A stretch of DNA of 64,000 bases from DATDIC01 sp963777625 (GCA_963777625.1 CAVZRO010000033.1:96479-160478); one strand, 5' to 3'. Positions 18,506-29,253 are shown, counted from the first letter of the stretch. A program made the numbers and translations. The notes: generated from the letters alone by a model not told the origin.

Positions 18506-19807
18506 TTACGGAGTGTACTCGTGGGGTGCCGGAAGTTTCGCCAGCGCGTCAGGCGTCAGCTTGCCGATCCAGCCCTCTGCGCTCTCTCCCATCGGCGCCA
18601 TGATCATGTCGGCCGGAAAGGTGATGATCTTGTTCAATACGGCGAACGGATAGGCCTTGGTGTGCACCGAAACACCCACCTGTTCGCCGTAGGTGGCCTG
18701 ATGATCCTCCTGGATCTTCATGTCTCCGAGCATCGTCGGCACCGTCAGGCCGACGAGCGCCTGGGCGACATCCGCGTTGGCCGGCCACGCACCGCCGCTC
18801 TTTTTCAGCGCCGTCTGATACCCGTCGCGCAGTGCCAGTAGCGCCCGCTGGATCGTAAACGGATAGGGCGAGACTGGATATGCGTTGAAGCGCTGATGAT
18901 AGTCGCTGACGAATTTCGCCACCTCGGGATTGGCGATCGTGCCGGGATGCATCAGGTAGCCGTGCTCCGCACCGACCACCACGCCGTCCGGCAGCGCGTT
19001 CATGCCCTGAATATCGCCCTGCGTTCCGGCCGCCAGCGCGACCAGCCCCTGGCTGAACACGCCCTGCGCAACGCCCTGCTGGATCATCGCCACCACATCA
19101 CCGCCCCACAGGCTGGAATAGACGAGCCCCGGGCGCTCGCCCGACAGGCGGGACAGCTCGCTGGTGTAGTCACCGGAGAAGAGCGCGGGAAACAGCGCGG
19201 TGCCGAGCTTGACCTGCGGGTTCAGCCGCTGCATCGCCTGAGTGAAGTATTTCCACTCGTCGCGGCCGAACGCGTAGTCGGGGTTTAGCCCGGCAATGTC
19301 CTTGATCGCCGGATACATCTTGGCGATGTAGAGCGCCATTGCTACCGCGTTGGACGATGCCGGCGGAATCGTGCGGAAGATCCACTTGTAAGAATGGCCT
19401 TCGAACAGCGAGTTGGTGTCGCAATCCGAAAGGATCGTCAGCACCGACATCTGCTCCGCCACCGGCGCGATGGCCAGGCAATCGGCGCTCGACGCGTAGC
19501 CGATCACCGCGGCGACATCGCCGGCCACCGAGCGCAGCTCGGCGACGTTCTTGGTCGGCCCTCCGGATTCGTCGATGAACTGCACCTGCATCGGCACGCC
19601 GTCGATGCCGCCGGCGTGGTTGATCTCGTCGATGGTCAGCTTCGCCGCATCGGCGGTCGGGCCGCCGACCACGGCGCCCGAACTGGAAAAGAAGGTCACG
19701 ATCGCGATTTTCACCGCCGCCGGCTTCGTCGTCGCAGCGTGCGTTACAGCCGGGCCGATCGCCATGGCGATCGCCAGACAAGCTGTCGACCAGACGGTCT
19801 TTTTCAT
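18506..19807 (-). CDS. Periplasmic binding protein of a Liv-type ABC importer
   Basis: 433 residues of the Peripla_BP_6 (LivK-like) family. The start at 19807 has AGGAGGGG five bases upstream. The signal peptide ends near VTHA (residue 24). Visible pieces are VKIAIVTFFSSSGAVVGGPT, GYASSADCLAIAPVAEQM and LNPDYAFGRDEWKYFTQAM. It lies between a CoxG-like gene and livH, so the solute is probably the substrate of, or related to, the molybdenum hydroxylase encoded just upstream. The identity of the solute is unknown. Confidence 0.88.
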   Translation of the reverse strand: MKKTVWSTACLAIAMAIGPAVTHAATTKPAAVKIAIVTFFSSSGAVVGGPTADAAKLTIDEINHAGGIDGVPMQVQFIDESGGPTKNVAELRSVAGDVAAVIGYASSADCLAIAPVAEQMSVLTILSDCDTNSLFEGHSYKWIFRTIPPASSNAVAMALYIAKMYPAIKDIAGLNPDYAFGRDEWKYFTQAMQRLNPQVKLGTALFPALFSGDYTSELSRLSGERPGLVYSSLWGGDVVAMIQQGVAQGVFSQGLVALAAGTQGDIQGMNALPDGVVVGAEHGYLMHPGTIANPEVAKFVSDYHQRFNAYPVSPYPFTIQRALLALRDGYQTALKKSGGAWPANADVAQALVGLTVPTMLGDMKIQEDHQATYGEQVGVSVHTKAYPFAVLNKIITFPADMIMAPMGESAEGWIGKLTPDALAKLPAPHEYTP

Positions 19808-19853
19808 GAGGTCCCCTCCTGTGGATTGCTTTTGTTTCTCGGTGTGGCCGCGG

Positions 19854-20510
19854 TCATCGATCGGCACCATCCCGCCGCCACGACAGCTTGCCGAACTGGC
19901 GGTGCAGCCAGCTCGCGAACACTGACCAAAGCAGGCTGAACAGCCTGATTTCCCTCGCCGGCGCCGGGCTGACGTTACGCGCAGGCTTGGGGGGTACTGT
20001 TGCGGACTCCGCCGCTTGTGCGGGCGCCTCTACCGGAGACGCCGGCCCCAAGGGCGGTGCCTGCGCCTCCATTGCCGCGGCCAGATTGCGGGCGAACTCG
20101 TCGGTCAGCCGCTGGGCCACGCCCTGCACGATGGCGCCCCGGCTGAACTGCGCCAGGGTGCCGGCCAGCGCGAAATCGACCGTGACATCAACCCGCGTAC
20201 CGGGATCCTGTTCGACGAGGCCGAAGCGGATATCCGCGCGCGCCCTGGAATTGTTCTTCTGATCGCGCCCCGTGCCGTGGATCGCGCCCGACCACGCCGC
20301 GTCGTCCATCCGCAACTCCGCGTCGCCGGCGAAGGCGGCGGTGATCGGACCCAGCTTGACCCGCATCTGTCCGTGCAGCCGATCAGTGTCGTCTGCCTTG
20401 TCCAGTGATGCACCAGGCATGCAGCCGGCTACGAGGTTCACGTCGTGGAATGCCCGCCACACCTCGGTGCGGGGAAACGGAACGACAAAGCTCTGGGTCA
20501 GCTCGGGCAT
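19854..20510 (-). CDS. CoxG/SRPBCC family protein with C-terminal hydrophobic anchor
   Basis: 218 residues. Residues 1-150 form the SRPBCC fold of CoxG proteins (VPFPRTEVWRAFHDVNLVAG, CMPGASLDK, GPITAAFAGDAELRMDD). After a proline/alanine linker (about 150-190) comes RLFSLLWSVFASWLHRQFG, a C-terminal amphipathic or membrane-anchoring segment. In CO dehydrogenase operons CoxG recruits the molybdenum enzyme to the membrane; the same role is inferred here for the hydroxylase. It starts three bases after the 2Fe-2S subunit gene. Confidence 0.88.
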   Translation of the reverse strand: MPELTQSFVVPFPRTEVWRAFHDVNLVAGCMPGASLDKADDTDRLHGQMRVKLGPITAAFAGDAELRMDDAAWSGAIHGTGRDQKNNSRARADIRFGLVEQDPGTRVDVTVDFALAGTLAQFSRGAIVQGVAQRLTDEFARNLAAAMEAQAPPLGPASPVEAPAQAAESATVPPKPARNVSPAPAREIRLFSLLWSVFASWLHRQFGKLSWRRDGADR

Positions 20511-20513
20511 CAG

Positions 20514-21008
20514 CTAACGCTGTCCCTTGCGGTCGTCGAGCACACGCCGAATCGCCTCCACAATGCCCACGTAGCCGGTACAGCGACACAGGTTCCCACT
20601 CATCTCGAGCCTGATACGGGCGTCGTCCGCATCGGGCAGACGACGCACCACGTCCCACGCGGAGATCAGCATCCCCGGCGTGCAGAACCCGCACTGCAAA
20701 CCGTGTGCCGCCGAAAACGCCTCGCGCAGCGCGGCGGCGATCTCGTCGTCGCCCAGCCCCTCCACCGTCGTCACCGACCGGCCTTCACACGCCACGGCAT
20801 AGGTAATGCAGGACCGGACGGGTTCGCCATCCAGCAGAACCGTGCAGGCGCCGCAGACGCCGTGCTCGCAGCCGAGATGAGTTCCGGTCAGCCGCTGCTG
20901 TTCGCGCAGGAAGTCGGCAAGATGCGTCCGCGGCGTGGTGACGCCGACAACCTTCCTGGAGTTGACGGTCAGGCTGACCGGCCGGGCATTGGATGCTGCG
21001 GCGTTCAC
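20514..21008 (-). CDS. Molybdenum hydroxylase 2Fe-2S subunit (CoxS/XdhA-type small subunit)
   Basis: 164 residues. The plant-type 2Fe-2S cluster uses Cys47, Cys52, Cys55 and Cys67 (GCEHGVCGACTVLLDG); the second cluster uses Cys106, Cys109, Cys141 and Cys143 (QCGFCTPG and NLCRCTGY). All eight ligands are present, so the subunit should carry electrons from molybdenum to FAD. The gene overlaps the FAD-subunit stop by four bases (ATGA). Confidence 0.95.
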   Translation of the reverse strand: MNAAASNARPVSLTVNSRKVVGVTTPRTHLADFLREQQRLTGTHLGCEHGVCGACTVLLDGEPVRSCITYAVACEGRSVTTVEGLGDDEIAAALREAFSAAHGLQCGFCTPGMLISAWDVVRRLPDADDARIRLEMSGNLCRCTGYVGIVEAIRRVLDDRKGQR

Positions 21009-21817
21009 AGACCGGCCCTCGCCAGGGCACGACGAAGCACCACCGCTTGGGTGCGGACCGCGAATGGATCGTCACCGAGCGGCGTCGCCGACAACAGCTC
21101 GGTGACGCGCTCGCTGCGCCCGCCGTCGCGCATGAATTGCGGATCATCGATCACGACGGGGCAGCCGGATGTAGCGCCGATGACGCAGCGGTGCACGTCA
21201 CGTGCGGGATCGAACAGCACCGCGGCGCTGGCCTGCGCAAACTCCCCCGCCTTGCGGCAGAACTTGCAGTAGCCCCAGCGGGCACGCTCCGACAGCCAGG
21301 GTAGCCGCAATTCAACCAGCAACTCGTCGGGCTGGAGCGCCGTCTCGAACGGGCCGAGCATGAACTCCGCCGCAGCCACGGTGCGCTGCCCGGCCTTGCT
21401 GGCAAGCAGCAGCTCAGCCCCGAGCGCGGCGACGCAAACCACCCAATCCGCTGACGGATCGGCGTGGGCAAGGCTGCCGCCGATGGTGCCGCGATTGCGC
21501 ACCGCGCGATAGGCGATGCCACCGGCAATCGCGGCCAGGATTTCGCCGGTACGGTCGGGACCGGCGCCGTCCTCCAGCCGCGCGTGGGTGACACAGGCGC
21601 CGACCGCAAGCGCCTGCCGATCGCTGCGTACCGATCTCAGTTCCGGGATGGCAGTGATATCGATAATCAGGTCGGGCTGCGCCAGCCGCAGGTTCAGCAT
21701 CGGGCCGAGCGATTGCGCGCCCGCCATGGCCCGCACTGCGCAGTCGTCACGCGCCAGCAGATCGAGCCCAGCCGACAGGGTCGTGGGTCGCTCATACGCG
21801 AAGTCAACGGGCTTCAC
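21005..21817 (-). CDS. Molybdenum hydroxylase FAD-binding subunit (CoxM-type)
   Basis: 270 residues starting at GTG 21817, which overlaps the restored stop of the large-subunit gene as GTGA. FAD-binding segments AGAQSLGPMLNLRLAQP (residues 32-48) and NRGTIGGSLAHADPSAD (about 108-124) are intact. As the sequence stands, a one-base insertion in the large-subunit gene makes this frame continuous with it, producing an apparent 1081-codon fusion. The internal GTG and the perfect overlap argue that it is a separate gene. Confidence 0.88.
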   Translation of the reverse strand: MKPVDFAYERPTTLSAGLDLLARDDCAVRAMAGAQSLGPMLNLRLAQPDLIIDITAIPELRSVRSDRQALAVGACVTHARLEDGAGPDRTGEILAAIAGGIAYRAVRNRGTIGGSLAHADPSADWVVCVAALGAELLLASKAGQRTVAAAEFMLGPFETALQPDELLVELRLPWLSERARWGYCKFCRKAGEFAQASAAVLFDPARDVHRCVIGATSGCPVVIDDPQFMRDGGRSERVTELLSATPLGDDPFAVRTQAVVLRRALARAGL

Positions 21818-24157
21818 CGCGCCGCCCCAGCAGCCTCGATCGCCGCCAGGATGCGGCGCGGCGTGATCGGTGCATCCGAAACCGTCGCGTCGAGCGGGCG
21901 CAAGCGCATCATTGATCGCATTGCACAGCGCCGCCGCCGGCGCGATCGCTCCGCCTTCGCCGATCCCCTTCATGCCGAATTCGGTGTACGGCGAGGGCGT
22001 GTGCATGTGCTCGACGCGAATGTGCGGCACCTCGGTAAATCCGGGCACCAGGTAGTCCATCAAGGTCGACGCCAGCGGCTGCCCCTCATTGTCATAAGGT
22101 GAGCACTCGTAGAGGCCGGTTCCGATGCCCTGCGCGACGCCGCCGTGGATCTGACCGTCCACCACCATCGGGTTGACCATCGTCCCGGCGTCCTCGACCA
22201 CCAGGTAGTCGATTATGTCAACCGACCCGAGTTCGGGATCGACCGCCACCACCGCGGCATGGGTAGCGTAGGAGAACGTGCCGTGGTCGCTTTTCGGCTT
22301 GTGGCCGCCCGTAACCTCCAGCCCGGCCGGATCGACGTCGGCCGGCAGGAGCTGCGGGGCGCGGTACCAGGTGTGTGCGATCTCGGCGATGGAGATCTCG
22401 GCCGCGCCGCTGCGGATGCAGCCGTCCGCCAGCACCGCATTCTCGGGCGGCGCCTGCAGCAGATGCGCGCCAATGCGGCGCAGGCGCTGCGCCAGGATCC
22501 GACACGACGTGGCGACCGCGCCGCCCGCCATGACCATGCTGCGCGACCCCCACGTACCGGTGGAATACGGGGTCAGCGCCGTGTCACCATGGATCAGCCT
22601 GATGCGCTCCAGCGGAATGCCCAGCACTTCGTTCGCGACCTGGGCCAAGGTGGTTTCCATGCCCTGTCCGTGCGACTGCACGCCGACGCGCAGTTCCAGC
22701 CCGCCGTCCGGCGTGATGCGTGCCTGCGCTTGCTCATGACCGGGAACCATCGGGATGCCCCAGCCGTGATAGACTGCGGTTCCGTGCGCCCCTTGCTCGC
22801 AGTACGTCGCCAGTCCGACGCCGATCAGCCGACCGTCCGGCTCGTTCCTACGCTGACGGGCCCGAACCCCCGCCAGATCGATGCCGGCGACCGCGCGGCG
22901 CACCGATTCCGGATAGTCGCCGCTGTCGAAATGCTTTCCGGTGATATTGTCGAACGGCATCTTCTCGGGCGGCACCAGGTTTTCGACCCGGACCTCCCAG
23001 CTTTCCCGTCCGACCGCCAAGGCGATGCCGTCGATGAGCTGCTCCATGACGAAGCACACATTCGGGCGCGCCACCCCACGATAGGGCACGATCGGCGGCT
23101 TGTTGGTGCACACGGAATAGGTGTGGCAGTGATAATGCGGAAAATCATAGGGGCCGGGCAGGATGCTGCCGACCTGCGCGGCTTCCAGGCACGCCGAGAA
23201 CGGATAGACCGAATAGGCGCCGGCATCGACATGCGCGATCGCCTCCACGCCCAGCAGCCTGCCACGCTCGTCGGCATAGGCAGTGATCTCGTAATGGTGT
23301 TCGCGCGCGTTGGCGGCAGCCACCAGGTGCTCCCGCCGGTCCTCGATCCAGCGGACCGGCTGATCCAGCCGCATCGCAAGCCAGGCGGCCACGACCTCCT
23401 CCGGCTGCAACAGCCCCTTCCAGCCGAAGCCGCCGCCGACATCGGGCGCGATGACGCGGATCGCGTCCTGCGACACGCCGAGACACTCGGAAAGCCCGCT
23501 GCGGACAATGTGCGGCATCTGCGTCGCCGTGTGCAGCACCAGTTGCTCAGTCTGCCGGTCCCAGTTCGCCACGACGCCCTTGCCCTCCAGCGGCAGGATG
23601 CACTGGCGCGCGGTGCGGATCGTGCGGGACACCTTCACTGGCGCGGCCGCGGCAACCGCCGCGAATGGCGTGCCGACGCTGGTTTCCAGAAAGAGATTAT
23701 CCTTCCAGTGCTCGTGCACGCGGGGTGCGCCGGCCGCGGCGGCGGCGAGCATATCGACATTCACCGGCAGTTCGTCGAACTCGGCCGTAACCAGGGCGGC
23801 GATGTCCTCGGCTTCGGCGCGGCTGTCGGCGACACAGACGGCGATCGGCTCGCCGACAAAACGCACCTTGTCGCTCGCCATCGCCGGCTGCTCGGATACC
23901 TTGAACCCCGGCAGGCCGGACGCCGCGCGGATCGGCTTCACGCCGTCCCGCGCCAGGTCGGCCCAGGTGAAGACGGCGTGCCGCACCGCGTCGGGGATTT
24001 CGAACCCGCGCAGGCGTGCATGCGCGACGGGGCTGCGCACGAATGCCAGCTCGCGCATGCCCACCAGGCTGATATCGGCCACGAACCGGCCGCGCCCGCG
24101 CAGAAGGCGATCGTCCTCCTTGCGACGAACTCTGGCGCCGACGCCGGTGCCCTGCAT
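21814..24157 (-). pseudogene. Molybdenum hydroxylase large subunit (CoxL/XdhB family), frameshifted at the 3' end
   Basis: This is the molybdopterin-binding catalytic subunit of about 780 residues. ATG 24157 follows a GGGGGGAG site. It opens GTGVGARVRRKEDDRLLRGR and ends with the active-site segment GIGEGGAIAPAAAL that carries the catalytic Glu. The loop facing molybdenum reads PYRGVARP, not the AYxCSFR of true form-I CO dehydrogenase, so CO is unlikely to be the substrate. At 21896-21898 one extra base (GCGCCCGC for GCGCCGC) destroys the frame. Without it the protein ends LDATVSDAPITPRRILAAIE and stops at 21816-21814. The substrate may be an N-heterocycle or aldehyde; this is open. Confidence 0.88.
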
Positions 24158-24384
24158 GGCTCCCCCCGCTGTGCCGACCCCGGACCCCAGCTCGGTCCCG
24201 TATCCAGGCGACCAGTTTGGGACTCTGCCGCCGCGCCCCCGGAAGATCAAGCGCCAAACAGCACAGCGAAATTCGATGCGGTAGGATGGACAGGCTGATG
24301 TACCATCTTTAGCATCTTAGTGGCCGAAAGGCGGCTTCTTCCGGTCGCACGCCGGTGCGATGGAGCGGAATCGAGGACTGCAGC
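24158..24384. promoter_or_regulatory. Divergent intergenic region between the hydroxylase operon and the CoA-transferase operon
   Basis: 227 bp separate two divergently read operons, so promoters for both must lie here. A relatively AT-rich stretch is at 24285-24325, and a possible -10-like TAGGAT is at 24282-24287, though no good -35 was found. The same GTAGGATG string recurs upstream of the M20 hydrolase gene. No strong palindrome was seen. Confidence 0.35.
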
Positions 24385-25338
24385 ATGACAGCCTATGAGC
24401 GGTTGAGGGCGGAGACGACCGAGCGCGACCGCAGCCTGCGGGAGAAGGTCATGTCGCTGGACGAAGCCGCCCGGCTCGTCCCGCCCGGCGCGCATGTCGC
24501 ACTTGGCGGGTGCATGATGTCGCGCACGCCCATGGCCATGCTGTGGGCCCTGGTGCGCGCCGGCCGGCGGGACCTGACCTTCTCCCGCAGCATCGTTTCG
24601 TCGGACGGCGATATCATCTTCGCCTCCGGTCTCGGCCGCAAGATCATCACGAGCTGGTTCAGCCAGGGCATCGTCTGGGGCGTGTCGCGGGTGATGCGCC
24701 ACTGGGTCGAGACCGGCCGCGCCGAGTTCGAGGAATGGAGCCATATGTCGATGGGCCTGCGCTTCCGCGCCGGCGCGATGGGCGTTCCGTTCATGCCGAT
24801 CCGCTCGATGATGGGATCGGACGTCCATCATCGAGTCAGCGCGCAGACCCATCCGATGACCTGCCCCTTCACCGGCGAGAAGCTGGTGCTGGTGCCGGCG
24901 CTGACGCCCGATGTCGCGCTGATCCACGTGCAGCGCTGCGATCCTTACGGGAATGCCCAGCTTGACGGGCTGCAGTTCATGGACATCGACCTGCCGATGG
25001 CGGCGAAACGGGTGATCGTGACCACCGAGCGGATCGTCTCCAACGAGCAGATCCGCCGTACGCCCGATCAGACGAAATTGCCCTTCTTCACCGTCGATGC
25101 CGTCGTCGAAGTGCCGTATGGCTGCGCGCCACACGAGTGCTATGGCCAGTATGAGCCGTTCTTCAAGCATATGGACATGTTCGCCGAGATGACCCGGCAG
25201 GATCCCGAACGCGGCAGCCAGGAATACCTGGAGCGCTTCTTTCACGAGCCGGCTTCGTGGAATCATGTGCTGGACCGGATGGGGCTGCACGACCTGCTGA
25301 CGGCAACGCGCGGCGGCAGGAGCATCCATGATGTCTGA
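24385..25338 (+). CDS. CoA-transferase family I, alpha subunit
   Basis: 317 residues resembling the A subunit of glutaconate/3-oxoacid-type CoA-transferases and the steroid-ring IpdA hydrolases. It has PPGAHVALGGCMMSRTPMA, the SFSRSIVSSDG-like start of the CoA fold, and the C-terminal VDAVVEVPYGCAPHECYGQY. ATG 24385 is chosen because GAGG lies nine bases upstream. It overlaps the beta-subunit start by eleven bases. It would move CoA onto an acid or, as IpdA does, hydrolyse a ring; which one cannot be decided. Confidence 0.85.
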   Translation: MTAYERLRAETTERDRSLREKVMSLDEAARLVPPGAHVALGGCMMSRTPMAMLWALVRAGRRDLTFSRSIVSSDGDIIFASGLGRKIITSWFSQGIVWGVSRVMRHWVETGRAEFEEWSHMSMGLRFRAGAMGVPFMPIRSMMGSDVHHRVSAQTHPMTCPFTGEKLVLVPALTPDVALIHVQRCDPYGNAQLDGLQFMDIDLPMAAKRVIVTTERIVSNEQIRRTPDQTKLPFFTVDAVVEVPYGCAPHECYGQYEPFFKHMDMFAEMTRQDPERGSQEYLERFFHEPASWNHVLDRMGLHDLLTATRGGRSIHDV

Positions 25339-26113
25339 ACGCTCCCGCACCGCCGGCGCCTATACCACCACCGAGTTGCTCGCCGTGATGGCGAGCCGGG
25401 CGCTGCGTGACGGGCTGATCGTGTTTGCCGGCGTCGGCACCCCGCTGCTGGCGGCGACGCTGGCGCAGCGGCTGCACGCGCCCGGTCTGACCATCCTGTT
25501 CGAAGGCGGCGTGATTGGCCCGTTCATCGTGCCCGGGGAGCTGCCTCCGTCCACCAACGAACAGCGCTGCACCCGTCGCGCCAACATGGTGTGCCCGATC
25601 ACCGATGTCCTCCTGCTGCTGCAGCGCGGCTATGTCGATGTCGGCTTTCTCGGCGGCGCGCAGATCGACCGCTACGGCAACCTCAATAGCTCGTTCATCG
25701 GCGACCCCGACCATCCGCGGACCCGGCTGCCCGGCACCGGCGGCGGCAACGACATTGCCAGCCTCTCGCACGTGATCGTGGTGATGAAGCACGAGAAGCG
25801 GCGCTTCGTGGAGCAGGTGGAGTTCATCACCAGCCCGGGCTATTTGCGGGGCGGCACCACGCGGCGTGACGCGGGACTGCTGGCCGGCGGACCGCAACTG
25901 ATCATCACCGACCTGGCGGAGCTTGGGTTTCATCCTGAAACCAAGCGGATGCAGATCCAGGCGCTGCACCCCGGCGTCAGCATCGAGCAGGTGCAGGCGA
26001 ATACGGGTTTCGTCCTCGACATCGCCGGCGACGTGCGGGTCACCGACAAGCCGTCCGAGCGCGAGCTGCAAGTGTTGCGGCAACTCGATCCGGATCGTCT
26101 CTACATCGCCTGA
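25328..26113 (+). CDS. CoA-transferase family I, beta subunit
   Basis: 261 residues. GLIVFAGVGTPLLAATLAQR and ILFEGGVIGPFIVPG form the CoA-transferase fold; Glu59 in FEGG is where the catalytic glutamate of glutaconate CoA-transferase beta lies. AGGAG precedes tandem ATGs at 25328 and 25331, and either could be used. The gene overlaps the alpha subunit and leads into an LLM oxidoreductase 49 bases later. Confidence 0.86.
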   Translation: MMSERSRTAGAYTTTELLAVMASRALRDGLIVFAGVGTPLLAATLAQRLHAPGLTILFEGGVIGPFIVPGELPPSTNEQRCTRRANMVCPITDVLLLLQRGYVDVGFLGGAQIDRYGNLNSSFIGDPDHPRTRLPGTGGGNDIASLSHVIVVMKHEKRRFVEQVEFITSPGYLRGGTTRRDAGLLAGGPQLIITDLAELGFHPETKRMQIQALHPGVSIEQVQANTGFVLDIAGDVRVTDKPSERELQVLRQLDPDRLYIA

Positions 26114-26162
26114 GCTCTGCTCGTCGACCGGCGTCTTCGCCGGACGACACGAAAGGACCGCC

Positions 26163-27110
<948 letters not shown>

Positions 27111-27141
27111 TCGGGCCGCACGGCAAGGCGGAGGAAACCGC

Positions 27142-28329
27142 GTGAGTATCAGGATCACCGAAAACTCTACCGCACGTACTCTGCAACCTTACGACCAGCA
27201 GGAGGTGCTTTCGCATGCCGCCGCCGCCGCGGCGTTTGCGGCGATTTCCGCGTGCCCGCTCTATGCGCCGACGCCGTTGCACCGTTTGGACCGCGTCGCC
27301 GCTTCCAGCCAGGTCGGCAAGGTGTGGTACAAGGACGAGGCCAGCCGGTTCGGGCTCGGCAGCTTCAAGGCGCTGGGTGGCGCGTACGCCGTCGCGCGCC
27401 TGCTGCAACAGAAACTTTCCCGGCAACTCGGCCGCGACGTGACGCTGCCGGAGCTGGTGCGGGGCGGTCTGCGCGACCATACGCGGCAAATGACCGTCAC
27501 CTGCGCGACTGACGGCAATCACGGGCGGTCCGTTGCCGCCGGTGCCCGCACTTTCGGCTGCCGCTGCGTCATTTTTCTGCATGCCGAGGTCAGCCAGGGA
27601 CGAGAGGACGCGATCCGCGCCTACGGCGCCGAGATCGTCCGAATCACCGGCAATTACGACGAGTCCGTGCTGGCCGCATCGCAGGCAGCCGAAAAGAACG
27701 GCTGGGATGTTGTCTCTGATACATCTTGGCCCGGCTACGAGGCCGTTCCGCGCAACGTGATGCAGGGCTACACGGTCATGCTGATCGAGACGCTCCGGCA
27801 GCTCAAGGCGACAGGCGCCGCGCCGCTCACGCACGTGTTCGTCCAGGGCGGCGTGGGTGGTCTGGCGGCGGCCGTGTGCGCGCATCTATGGGAGGAGATG
27901 GGAAGCGCGGCGCCAATCACCGTCGTGGTCGAGCCGGAGCGCGCGGACTGCCTGTTTCAGTCGGCGCTGGCTGGCCGGCCCACCCCAGCGTCCGGCGATC
28001 TCTCCACCGTCATGGCGGGATTGTCGTGCGGCGAAGTCTCCACGGAGGCATGGCGTGTCCTGAGCCGCGGCGCCCGGTTCTTCCTGACGATCGATGACGC
28101 AATGGCGATCGAGGCAATGCGCCTGCTCGCCCGGCGCGGAGCGAGTGAGCAACCGATCATCGCCGGCGAATCCGCCACGGCTGGGCTCGCCGCACTGATC
28201 GCCACCGCGGCGGATCCGGTCCTGCGGCGACGGCTTGAACTCACTCCCGACTCGACCGTGCTGCTGATCGGCAGCGAAGGCGCGACCGATCCTGATCTGT
28301 ACCGCCAGCTTGTCGGCGACATTGCCTGA
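27142..28329 (+). CDS. dpaL: Diaminopropionate ammonia-lyase homologue (PLP-dependent)
   Basis: 395 residues of fold-type II PLP enzymes. The PLP lysine is K76 (FGLGSFKALGGAYA); the TDGNHGRS segment (D124) and the VSDTSWPGYE segment (D193) probably match the two catalytic aspartates of E. coli YgeX. The start is GTG preceded by GGAGG. It should split 2,3-diaminopropionate into pyruvate and ammonia, but related enzymes serve other substrates. It ends six bases from the converging GntR-family gene. Confidence 0.83.
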   Translation: MSIRITENSTARTLQPYDQQEVLSHAAAAAAFAAISACPLYAPTPLHRLDRVAASSQVGKVWYKDEASRFGLGSFKALGGAYAVARLLQQKLSRQLGRDVTLPELVRGGLRDHTRQMTVTCATDGNHGRSVAAGARTFGCRCVIFLHAEVSQGREDAIRAYGAEIVRITGNYDESVLAASQAAEKNGWDVVSDTSWPGYEAVPRNVMQGYTVMLIETLRQLKATGAAPLTHVFVQGGVGGLAAAVCAHLWEEMGSAAPITVVVEPERADCLFQSALAGRPTPASGDLSTVMAGLSCGEVSTEAWRVLSRGARFFLTIDDAMAIEAMRLLARRGASEQPIIAGESATAGLAALIATAADPVLRRRLELTPDSTVLLIGSEGATDPDLYRQLVGDIA

Positions 28330-28335
28330 GCTGCC

Positions 28336-29142
28336 TTATCCGGCGCCACCACCGCCTTCGCGCGCGCCATTGCGCAGCAGGTCGATATCGAACCGTACGC
28401 AATCGCCGCGGTAGACCACCTCCGCGACGTACGTCACCACGCCCTGCTGGTTGCGGACGAGATAGCGCGCCTCCGCCGTCGGCGAGTTCAGCGGCATGCG
28501 CAGCCGCTCGCTCGTGTCCGGGTTGGCGCTGCCGACGACGACGGTGAGCTGCGCATGGTCGATGTTCTCGCGCTCCATCTCCAGCAGCAGCGGCAGCGCG
28601 GTGCGGGAGCGGAATTCCTCGGGCGACCGTTCGAAGATGGCGCGTTCCACGTGCACACCGGCGACGGCAAAGGGCTCGCCTGCCCGGAACTGCACGCTGA
28701 GCAGGTATTGGTATTCGGCCGCTGCCGTGCCGTCCTCGGGGAACAGCCGCGGCGATGGCGGCGGATTCTTCACCGTCAGGAAACGCGGCACATGGGCGCT
28801 GATCGACTGCGCGAGCGAATCGATATCGATGGTCAGGTGCAACCAGCGGCGTTCCGGCATGTGCGGCGTGACGAACGTGCCGCGACCTTGCTGACGATGG
28901 ACGAGCCCTTCTTTCTCCAGCAGTTCCACGGCCTGGCGCACGGTCACCCGCGCGACGCCAAATTCCTGCTCCAGTTCCTCCTGCGTCGGCATCTTCTGTC
29001 CGGCCCGGAAATGGCCGTCGGCAATGCGATTGCGCAGCAACGTTGCAACCTGGATATAGAGCGGGATCGGGCTGCGCCTGAACATGTGCAGGCGGCTTTC
29101 GGGCGCTCGTCGCCGCGAGCGCTCTTTCAGTGGCACAGTCAT
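28336..29142 (-). CDS. GntR-family regulator, HutC/UTRA subfamily
   Basis: 268 residues. A winged helix lies at about 25-90 (LRNRIADGHFRAGQKMPTQE, RVTVRQAVELLEKEGLVHR, GRGTFV), followed by a UTRA effector domain (about 110-255; VHVERAIFERSPEEFRS). It converges with dpaL and is divergent from the M20/hydratase/dioxygenase operon starting at 29353, so it most likely represses that operon and perhaps its own gene. The effector should be a small metabolite of the pathway. Confidence 0.88.
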   Translation of the reverse strand: MTVPLKERSRRRAPESRLHMFRRSPIPLYIQVATLLRNRIADGHFRAGQKMPTQEELEQEFGVARVTVRQAVELLEKEGLVHRQQGRGTFVTPHMPERRWLHLTIDIDSLAQSISAHVPRFLTVKNPPPSPRLFPEDGTAAAEYQYLLSVQFRAGEPFAVAGVHVERAIFERSPEEFRSRTALPLLLEMERENIDHAQLTVVVGSANPDTSERLRMPLNSPTAEARYLVRNQQGVVTYVAEVVYRGDCVRFDIDLLRNGAREGGGGAG

Positions 29143-29253
29143 CCTGCGAATCTTCCCCCTGGTCCCCGCCTCAGCCCGACGAACCGCCGACGCTCTACCT
29201 CAATCGGCACCGCTACAGGAAGTCCGACGGATTCTGGTTACGGCTACAGGCGG

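Noticed and set aside
21814..24157. Form-I CO dehydrogenase
   Set aside because: The AYxCSFR active-site motif is absent; the loop reads PYRGVARP.
21005..24250. A natural CoxL-CoxM fusion protein
   Set aside because: The junction sequence is nonsense, and one-base correction restores both normal ends and a GTGA overlap.
22145..24298. A 717-codon open frame antisense to the molybdenum hydroxylase large subunit
   Set aside because: No domain, typical antisense composition, while the minus strand codes for a clear enzyme.
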